Of a DNA stretch of 64,000 nucleotides, positions 44,230 through 54,868 are shown piece by piece. Below the pieces are notes generated by a model. That model ran no database searches. It saw nothing but the letters and a program-made list of their open reading frames with translations, and was not told the origin of the DNA. The stretch covers positions 9,785,740-9,849,739 of the forward strand of contig NC_061804.1 in the NCBI RefSeq assembly GCF_021462225.1. The letters are read 5' to 3'. The stretch comes from Girardinichthys multiradiatus (Eukaryota > Chordata > Actinopteri > Cyprinodontiformes > Goodeidae). Within the stretch, counting starts at the first letter, position 1. The number at the start of each line of letters is the position of its first letter. The translations under genes were made by a program, and so were the position numbers.

Positions 44230-44615
44230 ATCAGGCAAATGGAAACCTCCTGTTTCTAGTCAGATGTCAGATTTTCAGAGTTCCCAGTCAGAAATGCAAC
44301 AACACAGACTGGTTGGAATTCGAGCTAAGAAAGTCAGGGTTGTCCAAACAGCGCCAACTTCAGTATCAAATATGGCTGCCATGCATGTGAAACCTGGTGA
44401 AAGTTTCAGACACAAAACTGTTTGTTAGCACTTCTAATTAAACCAGTGGTACATTAATAGGGTGTTTTCCTTGTACTTGGAAGTTGGACTTTCAGAGTTC
44501 CCTGTTGGATTTACACCAAGAATTTCTTCTAAATTGGAATTTCAGCTAAGAAAGTTGGGGGTCCCCAAACATCCCAGGGTTCAAGATCCAATATTGTATG
44601 TTATTATATATTGTG
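44230..44615 (+). repeat. Diverged tandem dimer, 221-bp period
   Basis: Blocks TTTCAGAGTTCCC, GGAATT(C)-AGCTAAGAAAGT and the CCAAAC...CC run occur twice in the same order, with AGCTAAGAAAG at 44323 and 44544. The unit looks like a piece of a dispersed repeat duplicated in place. Confidence 0.6.
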
Positions 44616-45109
44616 TATTATTATCTTTGTATTACACTCTGTCTCCTCATATTTGGCTCTGATAAAACTGACAGATTATGGCCCTTGATAAAACCACATT
44701 AACTCTGAGTGACCTTCTGCTGGCATATATCTGGCAGTGGAGTCACAAAGATCATTAGATCATGAGTAAAATATGGAACATTATTTTGTTGGTTGTCACA
44801 TTAGGAATGAAAGCCTCCCTGGTTAGTACAAATAGATGTAAGTGTCTGTTATAAACTACAAAGCTACAAAATGCCAAAGGGGCATTTAAGGTATGCAATG
44901 TATTCAGTTTGCAATGTTTCAAACAGAGAAGTCATTTGTCCAGTAACCACTTCAACTGCAAAATTAGTTTAAAAGCTGTTGTCATGTCACAAAATAATAG
45001 GTTAGTAACTGATGCACAACTGAACTGTTATGCTAATTCGAGTTAAAAGTGGAATTTTTTTAAGTTTTTATGAAAGTAATAAAGATTTTTTTGTGTCTTA
45101 GGGTTGGGT
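44616..45109. other. No gene recognised
   Basis: AT-rich; nothing supported. Confidence 0.4.
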
Positions 45110-45402
45110 TATTGGACAAGTCCGTGCAAAATGACTGCACCACTGACATCGCTTCTTTGCTTTAGTTAAACGTCCCACAATCCTGCACTACATCACTGTC
45201 ACATGTTCAAACAAATACCACATGCCCAACCCTCCCCTCTCACCCTCCAGAAACACAAACAGCAGCAATATGGAAATAAACATCAGTTGTTAATATCGGC
45301 CTACTTTTATCGGACTGATATGTAAAAAAAAAACAAAAAAAAAACTACTAACATCGGCCAATATCGATGTTAATGCCGATATATCGTGCATCCCTAATCA
45401 AA
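45110..45402. mobile_element. Fish DNA-transposon-like repeat (TATCGGCC type)
   Basis: Ends with ATCGGCCAATATCGATGTTAA and CCGATATATCGTGCATCCCTA, a terminus I recognise from a common fish hAT-like repeat. The 5' border is approximate. An A-rich insertion (45328-45343) interrupts it. Confidence 0.5.
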
Positions 45403-46779
45403 ATCAAAAGACATCCAAATGTGGAGATTTTTTCTCTTTTCATTTTTCAGCCACATGTAAATCGTTTAGTTGTCTTTTCTATCTGAGTCAACCCAGAGCT
45501 CCGTGTAGGGATCATTTCTGCTGGAATGTCTGGGAATCTTGCAGACGGAGTTGGAAAAGAACCTTATACTGGGTACAGGGATAGGCATGATGTTGCAAGT
45601 TGTGATTCTATATAAGGAGAAAAATCTCATGGGGCAATGCTTCTCCTTACGTAATTGACTGAGTCTTGTAAAGCTGGGTTCCCCTTCATGTGATGCTATT
45701 CTTCACCAATCACCTGGAGCATTATTCATTTTCAGAATTACTTTGAGGTCTATTTGCTTGTTGTTTTTGTCCATTGTGAATCTAAATAATCCAAGATGAC
45801 AGCTGAATTTGGTTTCAGAAAGGTTTTTTTGGGAGAGGGGAGTCTACAGTGACTCATTTCTGAACTCAAACTTTAGTAAAAATACATGCTTGTAATCTCA
45901 CCTCTTACATTTTGCTGCCGACTCTAAAAAATATTCAGCCTCTAATTTGTTTATCATAAAAAATATTTAGCAGGTATTTTAAGGAAGGGTTTATGTTTTT
46001 CTATAGTTTTCCTGAAGATGTCAATTAATCACTGATTTTAACTTTTTGGTTCACTTTCTCTTGTCAAGTCAGAGAACTGTTAGATAGGCTTTGCAAATTT
46101 GAATTTAACCCAAATGCTTTAAAAACGAGGGGGTTACTCTACCTCAGTGTTCTTTGCATCAGCACCAGATCTTTCTTTAACTTTTCTCCATCTCTTATGC
46201 CGAAGGTTTCTGCATATTTCTGATGATGGACAAAGTCTCCAGCAGCTTCACATCTTCCAGTCATTTGGGTTATATTTGGTAAAGATACAAACTCAAGAGT
46301 TTTTAATTGTTATTTTTCCATGTTTAACTTAAATATAATTGCATGTAATCTGAATTTTGTTTAGGTGTTGCATTTGTGCTGATTATTGTTGGGCATACTG
46401 AAATGGAAACGCCCTTCTTTGCTTATAGTGTTCAATAATTTGTTGTTAAATAATTTTATTCTGTGATGTTCTGCCAATAAAATATAAATATGTTATTTCT
46501 AGGCATTTTACAAGACCAAACAGATCAAACATATGTGCAGAACACAGATTTAAATTCAATTTAAAAAAACATTCCCATTTGATACTAGTTATAATATAGT
46601 GGAGGCCAATTCAGTTTCTAATGCAAATTAATGAACGTTTTCTATTTGAGGAACCCTAGCCTGTTGCATTAAGTCATGGTCATCAAGTCATTAACTTTGC
46701 AGCAGTCTCTCCTTCTAAACATGAATGCGGTGACAGCAGAAAGTAAATACTTTCCTTTAACATGAAAACAAAAATATAT
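45403..46779. other. No gene recognised
   Basis: AT-rich; nothing supported. Confidence 0.4.
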
Positions 46780-47852
46780 ATGCTGAAAAAAATAAAGGGA
46801 ACACTTAAACAACACAATATAACTCCAAGTAAATCAAACTTCTGTGAAATCAAACTGTCCACTTAGGAAGCAACACTGATTGACAATCAATTTCTCATGT
46901 TGTTGTTCAAATGAAATAGACAACAGGGGGAAATCTTAGGAGATTAGCAAGACACTCAATAAAGGAGTGGTTCTGCAGGTGGGGACCACAGACCACTTCT
47001 CAGTACCTATGCTTTCTGGCTGATGTTTTGGTCACTTTTGAATGTTGGTGATGCTTTCACACTCGTGGTAGCATGAGACGGACTCTACAACCCACACAAG
47101 TGGCTCAGGTAGTGCAGCTCATCCAGGATGGCACATCAATGCGAGCTGTGGCAAGAAGGTTTGCTGTGTCTGTCAGCCTGGAGGCAATACCAGGAGACAG
47201 GCCAGTACACCAGGAGATGTGGAGGAGGCTGTAGGAGGGCAACAACCCAGCAGCAGGACCGCTACTTCCGCCTTTGTGCAAGGAGGAACAGGAGGAGCAC
47301 TGCCAGAGCCCTCCAAAATGACCTCCAGCAGGCCACAAATGTGCATGTGTCTGCACAAATGGTTAGAAGCCGACTCCATGAGGATGGTATGAGGGCCCAA
47401 CGTCCACAAATGGGGGTTGTGCTCACAGCCCAACACTGTGCAGGACGCTTGGCATTTGCCAGAGAACACCAGGATTGGCAAATTCGCCACTGGCGCCCTG
47501 TGCTCTTCACAGATGAAAGCAGGTTCACACTGAGCACATGTGACACCGTGGAGAGCGATCTGCTGCCATCAACATCCTTCAGCAGGACCAGTTTGGTAGT
47601 GGGTCAGTAATGATGTGGAGTGGCATTTCTTTGGAGGGCTGCATGGCCCTCTATGTGCTCGCCAGAGGTAGCCTGACTGCCATTAGGTACCGAGATGAGA
47701 TCCTCAGACGCCTTGTGAGACCATATTCTGGTGCGGTTGGCCCTGGGTTCCTCATAATGCAGGACATTATTAACAAAATATTCAATGAGAATATTTCATT
47801 CAGATCTAGGATATGTTATTCAAGTGTTCCCTTTATTTTTTTGAGCAGTGTA
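46780..47852 (+). mobile_element. Tc1/mariner deletion derivative
   Basis: A fish Tc1/mariner element with short ends in inverted orientation: AAAAAAATAAAGGGAACACTT on the left and its complement (AAGTGTTCCCTTTATTTTTTT) on the right, ending GAGCAGTGTA. The transposase start is at 47074 ([20 protein letters not shown] in the first frame), followed by [14 protein letters not shown], [55 protein letters not shown] (first catalytic aspartate in TDES) and FLIMQD at 47755. The sequence then jumps to the 3' terminus: the rest of the catalytic domain is deleted. Frame changes at about 47180 and 47550. Non-autonomous. Confidence 0.8.
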
Positions 47853-47874
47853 TTTTTATTTATTTTTTTGTGAC

Positions 47875-48035
47875 ATTACAGGCTTTTATAGACATTGCTC
47901 TTAAAGGAAATGTTCAGAGAGACAAGGAGGGAAGAGATGCACCAATTGTCCCAAGGTTGGAAATTGGACCCCTGCATTAAGGACTAGTAGCCTCTGTAAA
48001 CGGGAGGCCCATGCCATCACTATGCCAACACAGAC
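47875..48035 (-). mobile_element. tRNA-derived SINE, copy 3 (degenerate)
   Basis: On the minus strand: GGCATAGTGATGGCATGGGCC (box A area), GAGGCTACTAGTCCTTAATGC, and TCTTCCCTCCTTGTCTCTC, in the same order as copies 1 and 2. Box B is lost. Confidence 0.6.
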
Positions 48036-49246
48036 AGCGGATATTTCTGTTAAAAATGCTTCACAGGGCTGCACAATTAATCAGTTCTTACAACGGGGTC
48101 TTATTTGTTCTCCGTTGACAGTGTAAAGTAAAAGCGAATTAAATAAAACCCAAATACCTTCCTAAGAAGATTATTTAAGTCCAAGAATGTTTTAATACAA
48201 GAAAAGCATTTTATATTTAAATGATAAAGTATTAAACCTCCTATTTAAACTTTTCCCAATCTAGTGGAAACCCTCTTTCTCTTTGTGGCATCTCCCAAAG
48301 GAACAACACTCTCTGTCTTGTCCTGATCCCTCTTTTTCTCCTAAACCCATGTTTTTACTCCATCAGCCTTGTCTTAATTGGGTTACCTCTATTAAATCCT
48401 CATCTGCCCTCTACCTCCTCTGGAGAGGGAGTAAGCTGTCTGTTTCTGGATTAGGTTGGGGGCCACTCACAGAGAGCCTGGTCCTCCAAATAACTTAAAT
48501 CAGGCACTGTCTGAACTGACCTACTCCCTAATGAACCCTGAAGGGCACTTAGTCAAACACAGTTCGAGGCTAAAAGCGTTTCTCCTGTATGGAAATGAAC
48601 TCATCCTGAGGAGAAACCCAAACATTTAGCTTGGTAGCTGCATCATGCTTACAGACACAAACACGCACACACACTGCTATTGATTCCAGAGTCCAGTGTT
48701 CATCAGCATGATAGTCATGTTCTCCTGTAATAATGGGTGAGTGAGCCATGCAGTAAATCTCTGTGATGGCAAAGCTTTTATGTTGACATGCGCAGACAGG
48801 AAAGCAGACGCAGGGAGGATAGGCTTTTTTTTTATCCATGCCGTAATGAAATATTTTTAACAAAACATGGCTTCATCCATTACTGCATTTAGAGGCAGGA
48901 TGGGATTGATAAAGTTGCTTTCTTTGTGGGTAAAGTAGCTTTTGCAATCAGTACACAGACGGGCAGTTCTTTATGCTGTTACCATAAAGCCCACTTACAC
49001 TAATCACAAGTCAGACAATAAAATACATTCCTACATATATTTTTCTGTTGGCTGCTGGTCATTATAGGTGTGAAATGATTTGTTTACAGATCGTGAAATG
49101 AAAGAAGAAACGGGTGAAATGCTTATAATTAGGTACAAACTGTGGACATGACTCAGGATGAATTTCGTTTTAGGACAATATTTCAGTGGGATAAAAGTTT
49201 TTATTTGGTTTTGAAGTGTTTAGCCTGAATTCGTCTTTAGTTCCTT
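48036..49246. other. No gene recognised
   Basis: A GGGCTGCACAATTAATC block at 48066 resembles a MITE start, but no matching end is seen. Nothing else supported. Confidence 0.4.
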
Positions 49247-49745
49247 TTATAAGAAGAAGATTAAAAAGACTGAACTTATGAAAGAAAGACTAACCCTAAC
49301 CCTGACACCAGGAAAACAGGACAAGAAACACGGGCAGAGTCTCAGGCACATTAATGAGAAGTGGAACGGGAGGATCCAGCAGGAAACAAGGGGAACCCGT
49401 AAGCTTAAATACTGAGGGAAGTGTAGAGAAAGACATGGCAAACAGGTGTGAGCATTAAAGTGAAGATGTGGAACAGCTGAGACAGAGGAAGGCAGAGGAA
49501 CTGAGGAGGGGAGGAGACTAATGGGCATAGAGGAGCCCAAGAAAAATATCTAACAGATCTAACAGAGGTAATAGATAAATCACTCTAGAACACAAGAATA
49601 AACTAGAAATCTAAGCAAAAAGGAATGAACTGGGAAGGTGACATATCTAATAATAAAGAATACTAAATATGGCAAAACATACAAGGAAATGGAGAAAACA
49701 GAAAAATGAAGAAACCCAAAACTCAAAAACCTAAGGATCATTGCA
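49247..49745 (-). repeat. A-rich dispersed repeat, copy 2
   Basis: Purine-rich, with AACGGGAGGATCCAGCAGG and AGACAGAGGAAGGCAG blocks that have counterparts flanking the Tc1 element at 51444-53011 and an overall composition complementary to 41550-42420. Confidence 0.45.
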
Positions 49746-50334
49746 AAAACATTTTAATGTACAGGTTGTCAATCAGTTTTTATTCTGTCTTGGAGGTTTA
49801 TTGTTGTATCAAAGACAAATGCTTAAATTCAGTTTTTCAATGAAAAAAAATATTAACCACCTACAAAGAAGGGCCAATTTGCAGTTAATATGTGATCTTG
49901 CTCTTATATTAAAGTGTTCAACCCTAAATTCATCCCTGAATGGTGATCCACCAACCAAAAACACAAATGTCTGATCTTTTTCTGCCCTGTGAACACAATA
50001 TATGTAAGCACTACCAGGTCGTGCTGATAGCAACACTTTTCAGTGTAGAAGCTGTTATTAAGGAAGACTCAAAGATAGATGTTTTCAGTATCTGTGAAAT
50101 GTTTCAACGGAAGACAGAGTAAGCACCGACATGTAAGAAGCTATTTAAAAGGAAACCGTATTATCTAGGACTTGTTGAGACATCTGTGGTTTATTTGGTG
50201 AGAGAGCATGAGAGAGCAAGACTTTTAGCAAATAACAGGAATGCTCAATAGAGTACAGCAAAGTCACTATTTTATTCTTTTGTGCTTTCAGTTCCTGTCC
50301 ATTTATAAGGTTGCTGAGTTTGAGTTAAAATATG
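49746..50334. other. No gene recognised
   Basis: AT-rich; nothing supported. Confidence 0.4.
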
Positions 50335-50573
50335 AATCTACAACCATTAGAACACCTGTCAAATTGCAGTCCTTGCAACCTTCAGATGGGTCTCTGCTTC
50401 ATCACTCCTGATTCAAATTAAGTCGCTAGCAGGACTCTGGAGAACTTGACTGCATAAGGAGGTAATTCAGCCATTTGATTCAGGTGTGTTAGACCAGGGA
50501 AACGTCTAAAAGTTGAAGGACACTGTCGCTTAAGGACTGAAGTTTGACACCCTGCCCTAGAACCTTTAATCAG
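50335..50573. mobile_element. Short fish MITE-like repeat
   Basis: Contains GGTAATTCAGCCATTTGATTC and AGGTGTGTTAGACCAGGGAAA, and ends CTGAAGTTTGACACCCTGCCC. I recognise the order of these blocks from a common fish repeat of about 240 bp. Ends approximate. Confidence 0.55.
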
Positions 50574-51284
50574 AGACTGCTGTGTTTGTAATGCTAACTG
50601 TGCTAACCATGATAATTATGAATGCAAGATGGTAAAGCCAGGTTACTGGAGTCAGTAACTGATAATAATTTTGTCTTTGCTGTAAAACAGTAACATCCAG
50701 TTGTACATAGACTGCTTTTGGCACCTCAGCATCTAATATAAATAATAATTAACGATCCCTCACCACAGCAAGACTAGACAAATTTAGTTCTTACAGGAAA
50801 ATCTAAATTTGCTCAAATAAGTATGTGCAGCTCAAAACTAAAAACTGGACTTCAGAAATTAGCCATAAAATTCATAAAAATGCAGCTCTGGTCTCTGCTT
50901 ACCTTTTGTTACTCATTTCTTGTCTAAATGCACATCTTTTATTCTGTTCACTCCAATGAGAGCTGATTTAGGTGAATTGTGATCTTCTAAAATCAAACCC
51001 TCTGAAATACCTGCTCCAATTTAAAAACTAAAACAAAACAGGTTTATTTATTTTCCCATGGCTGATTGACCTGAGATGTTTGGCTGCAACATCTGGGTTT
51101 ATGTAAAAAAATTGATATGGAGAGTTGACCATAAATCTGATTGAATCTGTGGATAACTTTCTCATCAGAAACACCCGGGGCAAATGTCAAGATAGATTGA
51201 GCTGAAGATTTTATTTTTGGTATTACTTGACATTAAAAAAAGAGCTCTGTGACAGATTAACAGCTTTCTGATTGTGACTGAGGT
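50574..51284. other. No gene recognised
   Basis: AT-rich; nothing supported. Confidence 0.4.
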
Positions 51285-51452
51285 CGTTTCGGTGAGACTT
51301 CTAATGGAAAAGTGTTCTTTAAAAAATAAAATAGGACGAACAGGACATACAGCGCAGCAGAGGACCAGGCAGTAAAACAGAGGCAACGGTGAAACAGAAA
51401 CATGGGGCAGTTTAATGGAAGGACCCAGCAAGGAACAAATATACAGGTCCTT

Positions 51453-51480
51453 CTCAAAATATTAGCATATTGTGATAAAG
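51453..51480 (+). promoter_or_regulatory. Outer transposase-binding repeat (copy 1)
   Basis: CTCAAAATATTAGCATATTG followed by TGATAAAG. The inner repeat (51627-51653) reads CTCACAAAATTAGCATATC followed by ATTAAAAG. The pair is repeated in inverted form at the right end. Assignment as binding sites is by analogy with IR/DR elements. Confidence 0.6.
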
Positions 51481-51771
51481 TTCATTATTTTCCATAATGT
51501 CATGATGAAAATTTAACATTCATATATTTTAGATTCATTGCACACTAACTGAAATATTTCAGGTCTTTTATTGTCTTAATACGGATGATTTTGGCATACA
51601 GCTCATGAAAACCCAAAATTCCTATCTCACAAAATTAGCATATCATTAAAAGGGTCTCTAAACGAGCTATGAACCTAATCATCTGAATCAACGAGTTAAC
51701 TCTAAACACCTGCAAAAGATTCCTGAGGCCTTTAAAACTCCCAGCCAGGTTCATCACTCAAAACCCCAATC

Positions 51772-52734
51772 ATGGGTAAGACTGCCGACCTGACTGCTGT
51801 CCAGAAGGCCACTATTGACACCCTCAAGCAAGAGGGTAAGACACAGAAAGAAATTTCTGAACAAATAGGCTGTTCCCAGAGTGCTGTATCAAGGCACCTC
51901 AGTGGGAAATCTGTGGGAAGGAAAAAGTGTGGCAGAAAACGCTGCACAACGAGAAGAGGTGACCGGACCCTGAGGAAGATTGTGAAGAAGGGCCGATTCC
52001 AGACCTTGGGGGACCTGCGGAAGCAGTGGACTGAGTCTGGAGTAGAAACATCCAGAGCCACCGTGCACAGGCGTGTGCAGGAAATGGGCTACAGGTGCCG
52101 CATTCCCCAGACCTGGGCTACAAAGAAGCAGCACTGGACTGTTGCTCAGTGGTCCAAAGTACTTTTTTCGGATGAAAGCAAATTCTGCATGTCATTCAGA
52201 AATCAAGGTGCCAGAGTCTGGAGGAAGACTGGGGAGAAAGAAATGCCAAAATGCCAGAAGTCCAGTGTCAAGTACCCACAGTCAGTGATGGTCTGGGGTG
52301 CCGTGTCAGCTGCTGGTGTTGGTCCACTGTGTTTTATCAAGGGCAGGGTCAATGCAGCTAGCTATCAGGAGATTTTGGAGCACTTCATGCTTCCATCTGC
52401 TGAAAAGCTTTATGGAGATGAAGATTTCATTTTTCAGCACGACCTGGCACCTGCTCACAGTGCCAAAACCACTGGTAAATGGTTTACTGACCATGGTATC
52501 ACTGTGCTCAATTGGCCTGCCAACTCTCCTGACCTGAACCCCATAGAGAATCTGTGGGATATTGTGAAGAGAACGTTGAGAGACTCAAGACCCAACACTC
52601 TGGATGAGCTAAAGGCCGCTATCGAAGCATCCTGGGCCTCCATAAGACCTCAGCAGTGCCACAGGCTGATTGCCTCCATGCCACGCCGCATTGAAGCAGT
52701 CATTTCTGCAAAAGGATTCCCGACCAAGTATTGA
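51772..52734 (+). CDS. Tc1-type DD34E transposase, intact (copy 1)
   Basis: A 320-residue transposase that excises and inserts its own element at TA. An N-terminal paired-like DNA-binding region has two helix-turn-helix parts (first about residues 8-45, QKEISEQIGCSQSAVSRHLS; second about 65-110), separated by a basic GRKKCGRKR segment that could serve as AT-hook and nuclear signal. The catalytic triad is D134 (FSDES), D224 (QHDLAPAH) and E259 (NPIENLW); D224 and E259 are separated by 34 residues, the Tc1 signature. Length is close to the family's usual 340. The start was chosen because it opens the conserved N-terminus right after the leader, with no earlier in-frame ATG. No stop or frameshift. 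Residue 127 is tryptophan, as in related proteins; arginine at 143 appears unusual. Transcription would depend on the element's 5' region. Activity is untested. Confidence 0.95.
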   Translation: MGKTADLTAVQKATIDTLKQEGKTQKEISEQIGCSQSAVSRHLSGKSVGRKKCGRKRCTTRRGDRTLRKIVKKGRFQTLGDLRKQWTESGVETSRATVHRRVQEMGYRCRIPQTWATKKQHWTVAQWSKVLFSDESKFCMSFRNQGARVWRKTGEKEMPKCQKSSVKYPQSVMVWGAVSAAGVGPLCFIKGRVNAASYQEILEHFMLPSAEKLYGDEDFIFQHDLAPAHSAKTTGKWFTDHGITVLNWPANSPDLNPIENLWDIVKRTLRDSRPNTLDELKAAIEASWASIRPQQCHRLIASMPRRIEAVISAKGFPTKY

Positions 52735-53360
52735 GTGCATAACTGTACATGATTATTTGAAGGTTGACGTTTTTTGTATTAAAAACACTTTTCTTTTATT
52801 GGTCGGATGAAATATGCTAATTTTGTGAGATAGGAATTTTGGGTTTTCATGAGCTGTATGCCAAAATCATCTGTATTAAGACAATAAAAGACCTGAAATA
52901 TTTCAGTTAGTGTGCAATGAATCTAAAATATATGAATGTTAAATTTTCATCATGACATTATGGAAAATAATGAACTTTATCACAATATGCTAATATTTTG
53001 AGAAGGACCTGTATATACTGTGTCAGGGATAGAGAAATGACAGGTAAACCAGATGAGCTAATCAGAGAGAATGAGATGCAGCTGAGGTAGAGAGATAGAG
53101 AACAGCTGAAGGAGGGAGAGCTAATTAACCAGATGGAGCAAAGCAGGCAGAAATATAAAGAAACCCAAGGAAGAATCTAACAGAAAAAAACAGAACAGTA
53201 AACACAAAAGCATAAACTATTGACGAAAACAGATAGCAAGAATAAGCATGAGGAAATAACTAAAGCAAGCAGGACATAAAGAACATAATAACAGCAAAGA
53301 AACAGTCAAAACATTTAAAGAGAAGAAATTGAGAACCACACACCTCAGGGTCATGACATT

Positions 53361-53559
53361 TAGTTGCTGTGTGAGGAGACCACGCCTCAAATCTGCAACA
53401 GTGGGATAAATCAAAATTGTACAAAAAATATCTACATTTTGCGTTTAGGATGAAAAATCTTCTTTGTCTGTAAATATGCTCTATCCAGAACTGCTCAGGT
53501 GGCATAGCTTTAGCTTCACCTGGTTCAAATTCTGTAAAAAAATATCTCCTGTTAAGCAC
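53361..53559. other. No feature recognised
   Basis: Short unique stretch. Confidence 0.4.
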
Positions 53560-53648
53560 CTTTTGCTATCTGATTATTAATGATTAATTAAAAAAATAAT
53601 CAACAGATTAATCAATTAGCAAAATAATCATTACCTGCAGCCCTAGTA
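53560..53648. mobile_element. MITE end (ATTAATC / CTGCAGCCCTA type)
   Basis: AGATTAATCAATTAGC, then ATAATCATTACCTGCAGCCCTA, a common fish MITE terminus. A related piece lies at about 57375-57455. Confidence 0.5.
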
Positions 53649-54399
53649 TAAATATCAAATAAATGTTTAGAGATGTAGCTATGTTATACAAATGTTTAAT
53701 AAATTTAAGTTTAAAAGGATGACACAGAAACCCCCCCAAAAAACTGTTTAGTCTAACTCTTTGTCTCGTCTCCTTGTTATCTTTAACTGATAAAATGACA
53801 TTTGCATGACGACACTGGTTATACCGTTGATAAGAATATCTGCTTTTGGAAACTTTGAGGTGGTTGTGAACTAGAAATGAGCGATAAGGTTTCCAAGTGC
53901 GTCTATCAGTTAAGTAAATAGAGGCAGATCTTTCTTTATCCAGGTCTGTGGCTGAGCGCCTGGAAATGCCCCGCGCTCCACCAATGGGCTTGTCTGCATG
54001 CAGGGGGAAGTGTGCAGCTGTTGGCTCCAGTTGTTCATATGGGATTAGGGCATTCGCCTGAGTGATAGCCAACCATGACAGCCACATAATTTAATGTATT
54101 GGCTCATTGTTTTCATTAAACAGAGTGTGCTGTTTGATCCCGGTAGAATTATAATGCTGCCGCCGTCTACTGTTTAGGCATATGTCAGCTAATTCAGCAG
54201 GTGTGCAGGTCAGTGTGGTCAGTAATCAAATCCCACCTTACAAACATTTCATCTGATTACTTTAGCTGAGATTATTAGCATTTATAACACACATCCTATG
54301 TATTTGTTCAGGTTTGAGCAGGAAAAATGTCTAATGATGATTATTTAACACAGTACAGTTGGTTTATGGTTTGATCTACCATACTGGGTTAGGTGTTCA
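53649..54399. other. No gene recognised
   Basis: Minus-strand frame of 159 codons (53608-54087) has no known domain. Confidence 0.4.
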
Positions 54400-54541
54400 T
54401 CCATCTACTGTCTATACCTGCTTATCCATGCAGGGTTGGGGGAGGGTGTGCGTACCTATCTCCACCTGTCATTGGGTGAGAGGAGGGATACCCCCTGGAA
54501 AGATCTCCAGTCCATCACAGGACAACACAGAGACAACCATG

Positions 54542-54572
<31 letters not shown>

Positions 54573-54735
54573 TCATGCCAAAGGGACAATTAACCAGCTA
54601 ACCTAACAGTCATGTTTGTGAACTGTGGGAGGAAGACAGAGTTCCCAGATAGAACCCACGCAAGCACAGGAAGAACATACAAACCCCATGCAGAAAGATC
54701 AGAGGCCGGGACTCGAACCCTGGACCTTCATGACT
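54400..54735 (-). repeat. Fish repeat, RTE 3'-region type
   Basis: Begins CATCCATCTACTGTCTATACC and contains CTATCTCCACCTGTCATTGG, CTCCAGTCCATCACAGG, CTAACCTAACAGTCATG and GAACTGTGGGAGGAAGAC. An (AC)n run interrupts it at 54546-54573. Confidence 0.75.
54546..54573. repeat. (AC)n microsatellite
   Basis: Fourteen AC units within the fish repeat. Confidence 0.95.
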
Positions 54736-54868
54736 GTGCCGCCATGCAGCCTGGTTTGGTGTTCAACTCAAAGACATTGTTTAAACTAAGAGGCTAGCTA
54801 TGCTTCCAGCTCAAGATACAAGGTGATACCAGACATTAAATTCATGAGGAATTGGTGAGAGCAATATA

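Larger units (their letters stand above)
51444..53011 (+). mobile_element. Complete Tc1/mariner element, copy 1
   Basis: 1,568 bp from CAGGTCC to GGACCTG, flanked by TA on both sides (51442-51443, 53012-53013), the standard Tc1 target duplication. Terminal inverted repeats are about 200 bp (51444-51644 and 52812-53011). Each contains an outer and an inner copy of a CTCAAAATATTAGCATAT-like site, the IR/DR arrangement of Sleeping-Beauty-type elements. It carries one intact transposase gene. It differs from copy 2 at only about 17 positions, with no indels, by my hand comparison. Confidence 0.95.
51285..53360 (-). repeat. A-rich dispersed repeat, copy 3, split by Tc1
   Basis: Parts at 51285-51443 (AACATGGGGCAGTTTAATGG, GGACCCAGCAAGGAAC) and 53014-53360 (CAGGGATAGAGAAATGACAGG, CAGGGTCATGACA). 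The Tc1 element at 51444-53011 is inserted between them, so the repeat is the older element. Confidence 0.45.

Noticed and set aside
53608..54087. 159-codon minus-strand frame
   Set aside because: No domain; contains a run derived from a MITE end.
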